Below, piece after piece: positions 32,934 through 42,400 of a DNA stretch of 53,616 bases. The stretch covers positions 1 through 53,616 of the forward strand of contig JAOUFG010000004.1 in the NCBI GenBank assembly GCA_029858345.1, written 5' to 3'. Each line of letters begins with the position of its first letter. Within the stretch, counting starts at the first letter, position 1. A program made the translations under genes and the position numbers. This DNA is from Phycisphaerae bacterium. Its GTDB lineage: Bacteria; Planctomycetota; Phycisphaerae; Sedimentisphaerales; Anaerohalosphaeraceae. Below the pieces are notes generated by a model. It was not told the DNA's origin and searched no databases. It saw nothing but the letters and a program-made list of their open reading frames with translations.

Positions 32934-34475
32934 ATGGGCCCTATTACCATATCTTATGAGGATTTTAATGATCTGATTGCCGGCAGAACAGACCGGTATT
33001 TCAGGGCAGTCGGCTATCTGGCAATCCATTTCGATGAAAAAGGGGGGTTGACACGCCCGCTTCTCGGCGAACTGCTTTCGCAGGCAACACAGATCGAGGA
33101 ACTGTTAGATTCCTACGGCGCACGAAATAACTGCCGATGGGCTCGTTTTCGATCCCTGACTGCGGCGATTAAACTGTTTTCTAATGTCAGCTACGAACTA
33201 TTACATATTCACCATTCCATTCCGGCCTATCGTCTTCTGGAAGTGAATCAGGAATTTTCGAAAAGCACCGAGCAGGCGCTGAGTTTCACCCAAGCCACCC
33301 TTCTCAAGGCCGCCCAACAGCTTATTGCAGAAGCCGAAAAACTGAAGCTGTCCATCCCGGAAGTATCCGAAAAGGATGCCTTCTTCGGTGAGAAGCTTCC
33401 AATCGGGCGGCTCCCGCATGATCTGGCCAGACGCAAAATTGAAGCCGTATCAAAAACGGTTTCGTTGCTGGCGACCGCTTTTTTGAATCTGGCCGCCGAA
33501 AGCAGAAAAGTGCTGCCCCGTAGAAAGCCAAAGTCGCAAACCGCTTTGTATGAATTAATCAATCTGATCAGCGAAGAAAAGGTGCGTTCTCTGGAACTTC
33601 GATTCCATAACCTTCAGTCACTCTATGATACCTTTGTCTCGACGACCGAAACGGAGGTCTTTGACAATGATCTTCCGGTCCTTCGCGGCCATATCAGTGT
33701 CGTGCTGCACCTGCTTCGCACCGCTCGTGATTTCGCTCACTACTTCGAACGGCATGTCGGCCCGACAACGCAGCAGGTGCCGCAAACACCCAAGCAACTG
33801 GTAGAACCGGAGGCACTGGTAGAAACATTAATTGATTACTCCATCCGGTATGTTTCACAATTTCTTGAATGCGCCGAGAAGCTTTGCCAGGAAATGCTCA
33901 GGCGTTATACCGAAATCGGAACCATCGAAGTCCTCGTCCCCCAGTACCGTGGCTTTCATGTCCGCCCGTCCACTCTCATCTCCAAGCTTGTGCTGCATTA
34001 CGGCAGCGAAGTGAAAATGAAACTGGGTGAGGACACATACGATGCCAGCTCTCCCCTTGAACTGTTCAGGGCCAATGAAAAGATCAATGCCCATAAGCGC
34101 CGCTCACTCGCCCAGGAAATCATTTGCCTGGATTTGCTTTCTTCCCGGTCCGAGTCGAAGAACCTTCAGATGGTCATACACAATGTCATCGCCACACTGG
34201 CGGAATCCGGAAAAGTCATCATTTACGAGCAGCCGCTTAAAATCGAAAAGAAAGAGTTTCGCCCCGATATCAACCCCATGGAACAAGTCGCTGATGAAAT
34301 CGCGAAGTTGCTGGTTACCGGAAAAATTGACATCGCAACGGATATTCGGGCTGTTTTCACCGGCGACAGGCGTGTTCTGGAAGACATTAAACTGCTTGCA
34401 GAAAACGGATACGGAGAGGACAACCACGGGGATAATATTCCGCTCCCCGAACAATTATCATATCTTAGACAGTAA
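32934..34475 (+). CDS. Large protein with an internal HPr-like domain
   Basis: A 513-residue cytoplasmic protein. Residues 1 to about 325 are mostly helical, with no motif I recognise. Residues about 330-420 form an HPr-like domain: RGFHVRPSTLISKLVLHYGS carries the phosphorylatable His342 in the HxRP signature, and the later DASSPLELF aligns with the region of the regulatory serine of HPr. The last 90 residues are charged. Classic HPr is 85-90 residues, so here the module is embedded in a much larger protein, probably a regulator or sensor tied to a phosphotransferase relay. No EI or EIIA gene is nearby. The short spacer after xth (95 nt) suggests the same transcript. The start has a moderate GGGAG site. 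Confidence 0.72.
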   Translation: MGPITISYEDFNDLIAGRTDRYFRAVGYLAIHFDEKGGLTRPLLGELLSQATQIEELLDSYGARNNCRWARFRSLTAAIKLFSNVSYELLHIHHSIPAYRLLEVNQEFSKSTEQALSFTQATLLKAAQQLIAEAEKLKLSIPEVSEKDAFFGEKLPIGRLPHDLARRKIEAVSKTVSLLATAFLNLAAESRKVLPRRKPKSQTALYELINLISEEKVRSLELRFHNLQSLYDTFVSTTETEVFDNDLPVLRGHISVVLHLLRTARDFAHYFERHVGPTTQQVPQTPKQLVEPEALVETLIDYSIRYVSQFLECAEKLCQEMLRRYTEIGTIEVLVPQYRGFHVRPSTLISKLVLHYGSEVKMKLGEDTYDASSPLELFRANEKINAHKRRSLAQEIICLDLLSSRSESKNLQMVIHNVIATLAESGKVIIYEQPLKIEKKEFRPDINPMEQVADEIAKLLVTGKIDIATDIRAVFTGDRRVLEDIKLLAENGYGEDNHGDNIPLPEQLSYLRQ

Positions 34476-34615
34476 ACGAAAATTCTGGTAAAGCATGAAC
34501 ACATCATCGCCGCCGCACAATGTTCTTTTGTCGTTTTCTCAGAATGATCAAACTATCCGTGAAACAGCCCCCACAAAGGAGAGATCAAAAGATCGAATTC
34601 CAATATCGCCTAAAT

Positions 34616-35704
34616 CTAATCCGGCGCTTCAGCCGGTTCGACTGCTTCCGGCTCCGGCACATCTTCCAGCAATTCAGCTAACGGTTTGGTCATGTTGTTG
34701 GCGATATAAGAGGGTATCTGGTAGACCCAATTCTGGTGTTTTTGGGTAAAGGCCTTGGCGGCGTCCATCGCCAGCAACTTCGCCTCTTTCTCTTTTAACT
34801 GCTCTTCGGAGTCATCCTTGCCAACCTTGACCTGAGACTTATCCAGGTAGTCCGCTGATATTTTGGCGTATGTCTTTTCGTCCTTTTGGGCCAGCGTTAG
34901 CTTATAGACAGTTTGGTCGTCCAGTTTGCAGGTGTAGGTGTTATCAAATTCCAGTGATGCCGGGGAATTGGCCACACTGGTCACATCCTCAAACCGAAGC
35001 GAATTTATCGCCCCGAAAACAGATTTATAGTCGATTCCCTTAACCTGTTTGCCTTCGGGCATGTCCTGCAGTTCGACAGTCGTTTTATCCTCGGACGCTT
35101 TCAGGACGTAGCTGTCAGCGCCGGTGCGGACGGCCACACTGGCTATCTGCTTCTGTTCGATCTGAAGCAATTGAGCATCCACATAGTCCATCGGACGGGC
35201 AGAAATGTATGGGGGTTGTTGAATAGAATAGACATCATTTGCAGTGCCCAATCTCGCAAATGCTCCACCCTCACCATCGCTTTCTGAGACGAAAAAGCGC
35301 ACAATTTCCTTCCCGTCTTTATCCATAAAAGCAACCTGATAACGAGCTGTTTCGTCTGTTACTTTCAGGTCGACGTGATTATCCGGATTATCTGTTACTT
35401 TCTCATGCGTGCGAATATCCAGGCAATTATTGATGAGACGGTTGATCCTGGCAATATCTGCCGGGTAGTTATCTTTATCCGCAACGACAAAACCCTTTCC
35501 GGAGCGGTTCAGTGTTGTCGTTTTGGCGCCCTTATCACTGGTAATCGTGATGGCCGAAATGGCCTCAACCTGAAGTCCTTCGATCAACAGTGAACTGCTG
35601 AAATCGGCAACATTCACATTTTGACTGATACGGTTCTGCAGAACCGCCCACCCAGCCATGAGAACGGCAATCATCCCTAAAACTGAAAGTTTTTTGTTAC
35701 TCAT
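34616..35704 (-). CDS. DUF4340 protein of a Gld-type ABC system
   Basis: A 362-residue, membrane-anchored extracytoplasmic protein. One N-terminal membrane segment (about 5-22, VLGMIAVLMAGWAVLQN) is followed by DUF4340-like beta-rich repeats. The residues SAITITSDKGAKTTTLNRSG and AFARLGTANDVYSI are typical. The C-terminus is acidic (EPEAVEPAEAPD). The start is set at ATG35704, with AGGAGAG upstream. DUF4340 proteins regularly follow GldF/GldG-type genes, as here, and are thought to be an extracytoplasmic part of that transporter. It is the last gene of the operon. The substrate is unknown. Confidence 0.82.
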   Translation of the reverse strand: MSNKKLSVLGMIAVLMAGWAVLQNRISQNVNVADFSSSLLIEGLQVEAISAITITSDKGAKTTTLNRSGKGFVVADKDNYPADIARINRLINNCLDIRTHEKVTDNPDNHVDLKVTDETARYQVAFMDKDGKEIVRFFVSESDGEGGAFARLGTANDVYSIQQPPYISARPMDYVDAQLLQIEQKQIASVAVRTGADSYVLKASEDKTTVELQDMPEGKQVKGIDYKSVFGAINSLRFEDVTSVANSPASLEFDNTYTCKLDDQTVYKLTLAQKDEKTYAKISADYLDKSQVKVGKDDSEEQLKEKEAKLLAMDAAKAFTQKHQNWVYQIPSYIANNMTKPLAELLEDVPEPEAVEPAEAPD

Positions 35705-35737
35705 TGATTCTCTCCTGTATAATTTCAGTCTTTCCAA

Positions 35738-38422
35738 TCAGGAATCACTGGCATGACTGATATAACGTCTTCGTTTGATACTTCGATAGATTCCAAGCCC
35801 AATCGCAATGATCAATGTCAAAATGGGCCCCGGGACCGTGCAATAGAAAAGCATCCGCTCTTTGAGCACTTCGACACTTTTACGTTCCTGCATCTTGATA
35901 TCCCGCATTTCTTTTTCCAAGTCACGCAGTTTTAATTCAATCTCTTTCTTTTCTTCAAGAATCGTCTGATTGATCAGCGCCCCTTTGCCCTCGCCCTGAA
36001 GTGACCGAAGTTTCTCATTTAACTGCTGTTCAAATTCTTTGATTCTCGCCTCAATTCGCCGTGTTTCCTCAATCGTTTTCTCCTCAGCGACAGCTTCAAT
36101 GTCTTTGACCACTGTAAACGGCCGCTCATAGTTACCACGGGATCGGATCGAGATCAACCGCTCGGAACCGGACAGGGTCTCCAAGGCATTCAGCAGCAGC
36201 GTACTGTTGTCGCCGACAGGTACCATCCCAAAGATGCTCCGCCGATAGGCCACCATGTCCCCGAGAAAATCAACATCCGACAGTACGACCACCGCACCGG
36301 ATTCAGTCGCTTCGGTCAGCCCCGTAACTGTCTTGGTCCTGGGTTCATCGCTTTCATCAGATTCTTCGGCTTCGTCCGCAGTCTCATCGGGCATCTCAAT
36401 CCCATCCGGAAAGGCGCTTTTGAAGTTGCCGGTGACCATGTATCCCATCACAACCGGTTTGGTCCCGTCGCGAAACCGCCGCATAAAGAGACCGTAATCA
36501 GGATTCATCAGTTCATAAGGATTCTCGATCTTCCATGTATTACCTGCATCTGTCGTCATCAAAAGCGGCGTATGTTTTAGCTCGGGTGAATTTTCATCCG
36601 TTTCCAGTTTTTTCAGCACCCCCGAAAATGCGGTGCTCACTTCACCCAGCTGGGCAACGATGGGATTTTCTTTGTTGAAACAATTGTTTGCAGCATTTAA
36701 TTTCAGAATACTCAATATCTTTTCCGGCCGCCGATTGGGATTAGGAGCACCCACGACTGCCAGAGAGCGGTCTCCGGCAAACGTCATCGCCGGCATCTCC
36801 AGCCCCCATGCCTTTAATAATTGTGGAATGTCCGAGGAGGCATTGTGCTGGCCGCCCCTCATCATCTGCTGCTGATCCGGCGGATCGGCAATGCAATAGG
36901 GATCCACGCAAACAATCGCCCGGCCGCCTTTCAGGACGAACTGATCAATCGCAAAGAGCGTTTTTTCCGGAAGATCCTTCGGATGAATCACCAGCAGCAG
37001 ATCGACGTCAGCAATCGTGTCCGTATCTGCCGGAATGGAAGAAACATCAAACTGTTGTTCCAGATGAGCAATAATACCCCATTTAGGGTTGCCCTGCTGG
37101 CCCTGCATTCGCATCATCTGCAGCATATAGTCCGAATCGCCCATCACCGGCAGCGAACTCAACACGCCCACCCGTGTTTTCTGCCGGGTCACCGCGGTAT
37201 CGATCAGGTAACTGATATCATACTCGACAAACTGCTGCCGGTCCGGTGCAAAAAAATCAATCGTCTTGGTCACACCAAACTGCGTCTGAACCACCAAGCC
37301 GAAGAAAAAACTCTCATCTTCGGTAATATTGAATCGGCGCAGGCCGTAACGGATGGCGGCCAGCTCCTCTTCGCTGTACGGCCGCGGATCCACAATTTCC
37401 AGGATCACATTGCCCTTGGCCTGGGTTTCATACTCTTCCAGCAGTGCTTTGACGTAAGTGTAGTAATTGTTGTAATAGCGAATCTGATCGGGCCCCTTCA
37501 TCGCGGCAGTCTTGGCATAGAAAAGCTTCAGCGTAATCGGCTGCTTGAGATCGGCAAGAATCTCCTTGGTCCCGTTGTCCAGCGTATAGAGTTTTCTCTC
37601 TGTGATATCCAACCGGGCCTGTTTGAACAGGTTCTGTGTGACCGAAACGGCTGACACCGCAATCACCAAAACAAAAAAGATTCCTAATACGGCTCGCATC
37701 GTCCGGCCACCCAGAATCAGCGCGGCGGCACACACCCACGCCGCGATCAGAACACCAAAGTACGCGATATCCTTAAACTCCACCACACCCCGCATAATGG
37801 ATTCGAAGTGTGCCTGAAAGCTCAAACTCTCCACTACTGATGCAACGGCCGGTGAGGCCGTCGAAGAAACATAGTCCAGTGTCGTCGGGTTGTCCGCAAA
37901 CACCAGTATCGCACAGGCAACCACCGACAAAATAAAGCTGATGACCTGATTTTTGGTCAGCGCCGAGAAAAACGAGCCGATCGCCAAAAAGCCCCCTGCC
38001 ATCAGAAACGCCCCGATATACCCGGTCACGATCTGCCCCATATCCGGTTCACCGAGATAATTAACCACCCACGGCAGCGGGAACGTCAGCAGCAGTGCAA
38101 TACCCAAAAAGGCCCACGCCGCGAAAAACTTGCCCAGAACCGCCTGCGGTACGGTAATCGGCAATGTCAGCAGCAGTTCAATCGAACCGCTTTTGCGTTC
38201 TTCGGCCCATAGCCGCATTGCCACCGCCGGCACAAACACCATAAACAGCACCGGCAGGTTGGAAAAGAACAGGCGTAAATCCGCCTGCTGAATCTCAAAA
38301 AACTTCTGGATAAACGGCCACAGTCCGGCGGCAAACAAAAATATCACCAAAAAGACGTATGCCACCGGCGTCGCGAAATATCCCTTTAATTCTCGTTTTA
38401 ATACTGCTAAAAAGCCATGCAT
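35738..38422 (-). CDS. Fused GldF-GldG: ABC-2 permease plus auxiliary domain
   Basis: An 894-residue membrane protein combining two proteins that are separate in Bacteroidetes. Residues 1 to about 255 are an ABC-2 permease with six hydrophobic segments (start FLAVLKRELKGYFATPVAYV). A further membrane segment leads into a large extracytoplasmic GldG-like domain (about 280-830, DITERKLYTLDNGTKEIL at its start, DLLLVIHPKDLP in the middle). A coiled coil (EEKKEIELKLRDLEKEMRDI) precedes the last membrane helix and a basic tail. I prefer the second of two close ATGs because GGAG lies 8 nt before it. In gliding bacteria GldAFG is needed for motility; elsewhere the system is a transporter of unknown cargo. 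Confidence 0.86.
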   Translation of the reverse strand: MHGFLAVLKRELKGYFATPVAYVFLVIFLFAAGLWPFIQKFFEIQQADLRLFFSNLPVLFMVFVPAVAMRLWAEERKSGSIELLLTLPITVPQAVLGKFFAAWAFLGIALLLTFPLPWVVNYLGEPDMGQIVTGYIGAFLMAGGFLAIGSFFSALTKNQVISFILSVVACAILVFADNPTTLDYVSSTASPAVASVVESLSFQAHFESIMRGVVEFKDIAYFGVLIAAWVCAAALILGGRTMRAVLGIFFVLVIAVSAVSVTQNLFKQARLDITERKLYTLDNGTKEILADLKQPITLKLFYAKTAAMKGPDQIRYYNNYYTYVKALLEEYETQAKGNVILEIVDPRPYSEEELAAIRYGLRRFNITEDESFFFGLVVQTQFGVTKTIDFFAPDRQQFVEYDISYLIDTAVTRQKTRVGVLSSLPVMGDSDYMLQMMRMQGQQGNPKWGIIAHLEQQFDVSSIPADTDTIADVDLLLVIHPKDLPEKTLFAIDQFVLKGGRAIVCVDPYCIADPPDQQQMMRGGQHNASSDIPQLLKAWGLEMPAMTFAGDRSLAVVGAPNPNRRPEKILSILKLNAANNCFNKENPIVAQLGEVSTAFSGVLKKLETDENSPELKHTPLLMTTDAGNTWKIENPYELMNPDYGLFMRRFRDGTKPVVMGYMVTGNFKSAFPDGIEMPDETADEAEESDESDEPRTKTVTGLTEATESGAVVVLSDVDFLGDMVAYRRSIFGMVPVGDNSTLLLNALETLSGSERLISIRSRGNYERPFTVVKDIEAVAEEKTIEETRRIEARIKEFEQQLNEKLRSLQGEGKGALINQTILEEKKEIELKLRDLEKEMRDIKMQERKSVEVLKERMLFYCTVPGPILTLIIAIGLGIYRSIKRRRYISHASDS

Positions 38423-38443
38423 TGTCATTACTCCGTCATTGAA

Positions 38444-39166
38444 TTATGCCGATTTTTTAGTCGTCGTGATTTTGCGAAAGACCTCATTCAGACTGCACCC
38501 GTGCTCTTCGGTCAGCTTGGAAGGCGTCGAATCGGTCAGGATTTGTCCCCGTGCGATGATGATCGTGCGGTTGCAGACCTGCTCAACCTCCTCAAGAATA
38601 TGCGTCGAGATAATGATGCATTTTTCCTGGGCCATCCGGTTGATCAGTTGCCGCACCTCGTGCTTTTGGTTCGGATCCAGCCCGTCGGTCGGTTCGTCCA
38701 GGATCAGCACCTGCGGATCGTGAATCAGGGCCTGTGCCAGACCCACACGCCGTCGATACCCCTTTGACAGCGTTTCAATTGTCTGATGATACACAGACTC
38801 AATGGAACACATCGATAAGATCCGCTCGATGGCCTGTTTACGGACAGAACCCTTCATCTGTCGGGCATCGCAGACAAAATCCAGAAACCCCGCCACGGTC
38901 ATCTCATTGTAGGCCGGTGCGTTTTCCGCCAGGTACCCCAGACAGCGGCGAACGCCAACCGGATCCGTAATAATATCATGACCGCAAACAGAGGCCGTCC
39001 CGCCGTCGGGCGCTAAAAAGCAGGCCAGCATTTTCATCGCTGTGCTTTTGCCCGCACCATTCGGGCCGAGAAAGCCAAGTACATCCCCCTTTTGAGCCGT
39101 AAATGAAATGTCATCGACTGCCACAACAGGCCCGAAACATCGCCGCAAATGCTGCACTTCAATCAT
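38444..39166 (-). CDS. ABC transporter ATPase, GldA-like
   Basis: A 240-residue ATP-binding subunit. Walker A is GPNGAGKST (34-42), the signature is LSKGYRRRVGLAQAL (a LSKG variant common in ABC-2 exporters), and Walker B is VLILDEPTDGLDP. The switch histidine lies in IISTHILEEV. It powers the fused permease encoded 22 nt downstream, forming with it and the DUF4340 gene a three-gene operon. There is no distinct promoter that I can assign in the 240 nt upstream, which are largely AT-rich. Confidence 0.93.
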   Translation of the reverse strand: MIEVQHLRRCFGPVVAVDDISFTAQKGDVLGFLGPNGAGKSTAMKMLACFLAPDGGTASVCGHDIITDPVGVRRCLGYLAENAPAYNEMTVAGFLDFVCDARQMKGSVRKQAIERILSMCSIESVYHQTIETLSKGYRRRVGLAQALIHDPQVLILDEPTDGLDPNQKHEVRQLINRMAQEKCIIISTHILEEVEQVCNRTIIIARGQILTDSTPSKLTEEHGCSLNEVFRKITTTKKSA

Positions 39167-39341
39167 TTTACGCTCCTGTAAAACAGGTTAATCACTCGTT
39201 TTCCGTTGTATGGAAATGAAAGCTCTAAATACGTTGAAAATTACAGTCCCGCTTTTTTAAATAGTTTTTTTCGGCTTGTCAAGCCCTTTTTTGCTATTTC
39301 ATTTTGCTATTTCAGGACACCTCGTAACCAAAAATAGTTAC

Positions 39342-39381
39342 AAAAAAACGAGCCGCACATCTGAAAATGCGCAGCTCGTTG
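39342..39381 (-). terminator. Terminator of the giant gene
   Basis: On the minus strand AACGAGCTGCGCA pairs with TGTGCGGCTCGTT around a short loop (arms about 39346-39359 and 39368-39380), followed by seven T residues. It lies 28 nt after the stop codon. Confidence 0.78.
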
Positions 39382-39408
39382 AAAAACGAAGTTACGGATT
39401 TATCTAAC

Positions 39409-42400
39409 CTATGGCGCCGGCGTAAAAATCGTCCGGGTTTGAGACTTAACCGTCGTATTCTGATTCGGCGATTGGTCGCGAACAAGGATATACCATCCAT
39501 CACTGGCGTTTATAATCCCGCGAGGCGCCCAGTACTGTTCCGGCACCTGAGGATCTCCGTTCGGATAGGTCAAACCCACCACGTTGACGGCATTCCGCCA
39601 TGCCAGACCATCGGGGTCAGAACTGCCACCGCTGCTGTAAGACGAATTCGTCGCGTTGACAAACCTGTATTCGACATCGCTGACATCCGTCGCCGCCACG
39701 GCGGTGACAACGTGGTAGTAGATACCTTTCGAAGCCACAAAGACCTGGAACGGCGAGCCGCTGGCATGCTGTGCCGGATCCGGGTCCGGCGGTGTCAGGT
39801 CGGGACCAGACGCCACAACCGAGGCCTCTTCGGACCAGTCACCGTCCTTAATCTTAACGGAAGTACCGTCACCCGGCTCATAGAACAGGCCCATACGGAC
39901 TCGATAAGAATAGGTCTGCCCTTCGACCATACCGCTGTCGACATAAACCGGGTCAAAATCATAGAAACGGCCATCACCGCCGGATGCCGTACCGGTATAA
40001 TCAAACTGGTATTTGATCACATACCCCGCCGGAAGCGTTGGAACGGTAATTCCAAGCGTATCGAAGAAATCCTCATAAGCAAGCGCTTCCATCTGGATGG
40101 CAAACTCAGCAGTCTTTACAAATGGCGGTTCCAGCCATTGTGCCGCCGGCAGTTCGGTACCTTCACCCGGCGTAACAGGATCTACCGAGTTGCTCAACGC
40201 GGTCGAATTACCCTTTCCATCGACGGCTTGAACATATAAACTGTAGCTGCTTGGAGCAAGGCCCGATTTGGACGCATAAACCCGCACAACATTTCCATCT
40301 TCGTCCTTGGATTCCGGAACCTGCATGATTTCGGCATAAGTCAACCATCCATCTTGATTTACATCCTGATCAATATAAAAGATGTCCGGGTTATCTCTTA
40401 AGCCGGAATAGAACCGATAGCTGATATACTCATCCGGGAACCACAGATCGTGATGCAGCTTCGCTGTCATTTGGATCTTGTCAAATGTTTCCGCGGTTGC
40501 GAATGGCTCGACTTCCCATTCCGCCGGATCGGGGAACGGAGGTTCGGTGTCTGTCTCCTGCCAGCAGGCTGCGATATTAACGTAGTCCTGGAAGTCCACT
40601 TCAGTATCGAAGTTTTGATCGGCACCCTGACACCACAGGTTGCTTCCGGCACATGATCCCAGCCACCACGAAGCAAATGCCGCCAAATCGTCAAGCTCAA
40701 TGATACCATCGAGAATCAGATCTGCCCGGCGGCAGGATGTTACGGCCGCTTTTTGATAATGGTAGCCGACATCCACTTTGCCCTTGTCAATAGCGCCGAA
40801 AATACTCGTTGTGTAATTCGACAGACCAACCGACGAAGCAAAATCACTGCCTTTATCAATACAGGGGCTGCCCTGCTGGTCCAGATAGAATCTCAAGGTC
40901 ACATCGTCAGCAGGGGCAGGGGTATCCGATGGGGCCACGAAGTCCGGATCCTGGCTGAAAATCCCCGCTCCTGGATTGAAGGTACAACCATCTTCAACAT
41001 AAATCGCGTTGGCACTGGGATAATTTGCCACATCCGAATAAGAAATGGTCAGTTCCGATGGGCGTTCATAGGTAGGTCCGGTGCCAAGATAAACACTTTC
41101 ACCCCGATCGGCCAGGTTGTACCAGAAAATACTGTCAATAACCTCAGCGATACTGTCAAAGGAGACATTCAGGCCGCCACCCTTGCCCGGAGACAGTTGG
41201 ACCGATGTCGTTATCGGAATCAAAACGGGATTGTTGTCGTCATCGAGCACCGGTTCACCCGTTTCGGGATCCAGCACAACTTCGAATTCTCCGGTCTCAA
41301 CATCATCATAAATACCGACCGCAACGTTGTCGGCAAATGTACAATTGCCAAACCGCGCCCGGCTCATCCAGTTCACCGAAGCCCCTGCACCGTCAAGTTT
41401 TGCCGTGTTTTCCACGAACAGGCAGTTAAAGATATCCGCCGTTTCGGCAACCGTGCCGCTCAGCAGCAATCCGCCGCCGGACAGTTGGGATCGGTTCTTA
41501 AGAAAGATACTATCGCGAATCTGCAAATCCTGAACATGAGCAAAAATACCTGCGCCTTCACCGGTCAGATCCAGTGTCGCCGCTGGTTCAACCGGTTCAT
41601 CCGGATCCGGCTCCGGTGCATCCGGATCGGGCGGCACAACCACCACCTCCGGAACCTTCGCCTGGTTTGCCTCGAACCGCGACCCGGAAATAACAGCCGC
41701 CTCATCGTCCAGGAAAACGCCCGCACCGATATAGGCCTCGTTGCCAAAAACATTACAATCTGCGATCGTTGTAGGAGAATCAAATCCATAGACTTCGATT
41801 TCTGTAGGAGACTCGTATCCATAGATAGCCCCGCCGACCGTTGCATCATTCTCAGCAATGTCACAATCAGTAAACGTAGCGCGGCAGTTAAATTCATACG
41901 CAACCGCACCGCCAAAGCTGACCTGGAAGGTATGCGGCAGATCCACTGTGGTCTTGTCCGCAGTGTTGTTGTGGAACGTACAGTTGTCAAATGTCAAGTC
42001 GCTGTCAAACATTGCAAACACCGCACCTCCGGCCGTCGGCATATTCAACTGTCGATCCGGCCACGGGGTCTCAAGAAAGAACGGGGGATGTTGCCCACCG
42101 ATACCGGTAAGGCCACCATGGGACTGATTGTTCTCAAAAGTGCAGTCAACAAAATTCGCATTACTGTCAAAGGCACAATAAACCGCACCACCGTAACCAC
42201 TGTGGCGCCAGGATTCAAAGAGGGTATCGTATGGTTTCGGAACAAAATTGACAAAGTCGTCCCAATCTGTCAACTCATCGGCCCATCTAAACCACCTTTT
42301 CCATGTATCAAAGTCGTATTCCCCGAATCTTGCTGCATCGAGAGAATACTTTTCTGTATTGCTATTATAGGACCATCCATCCCAACCTACGTAATCAATA

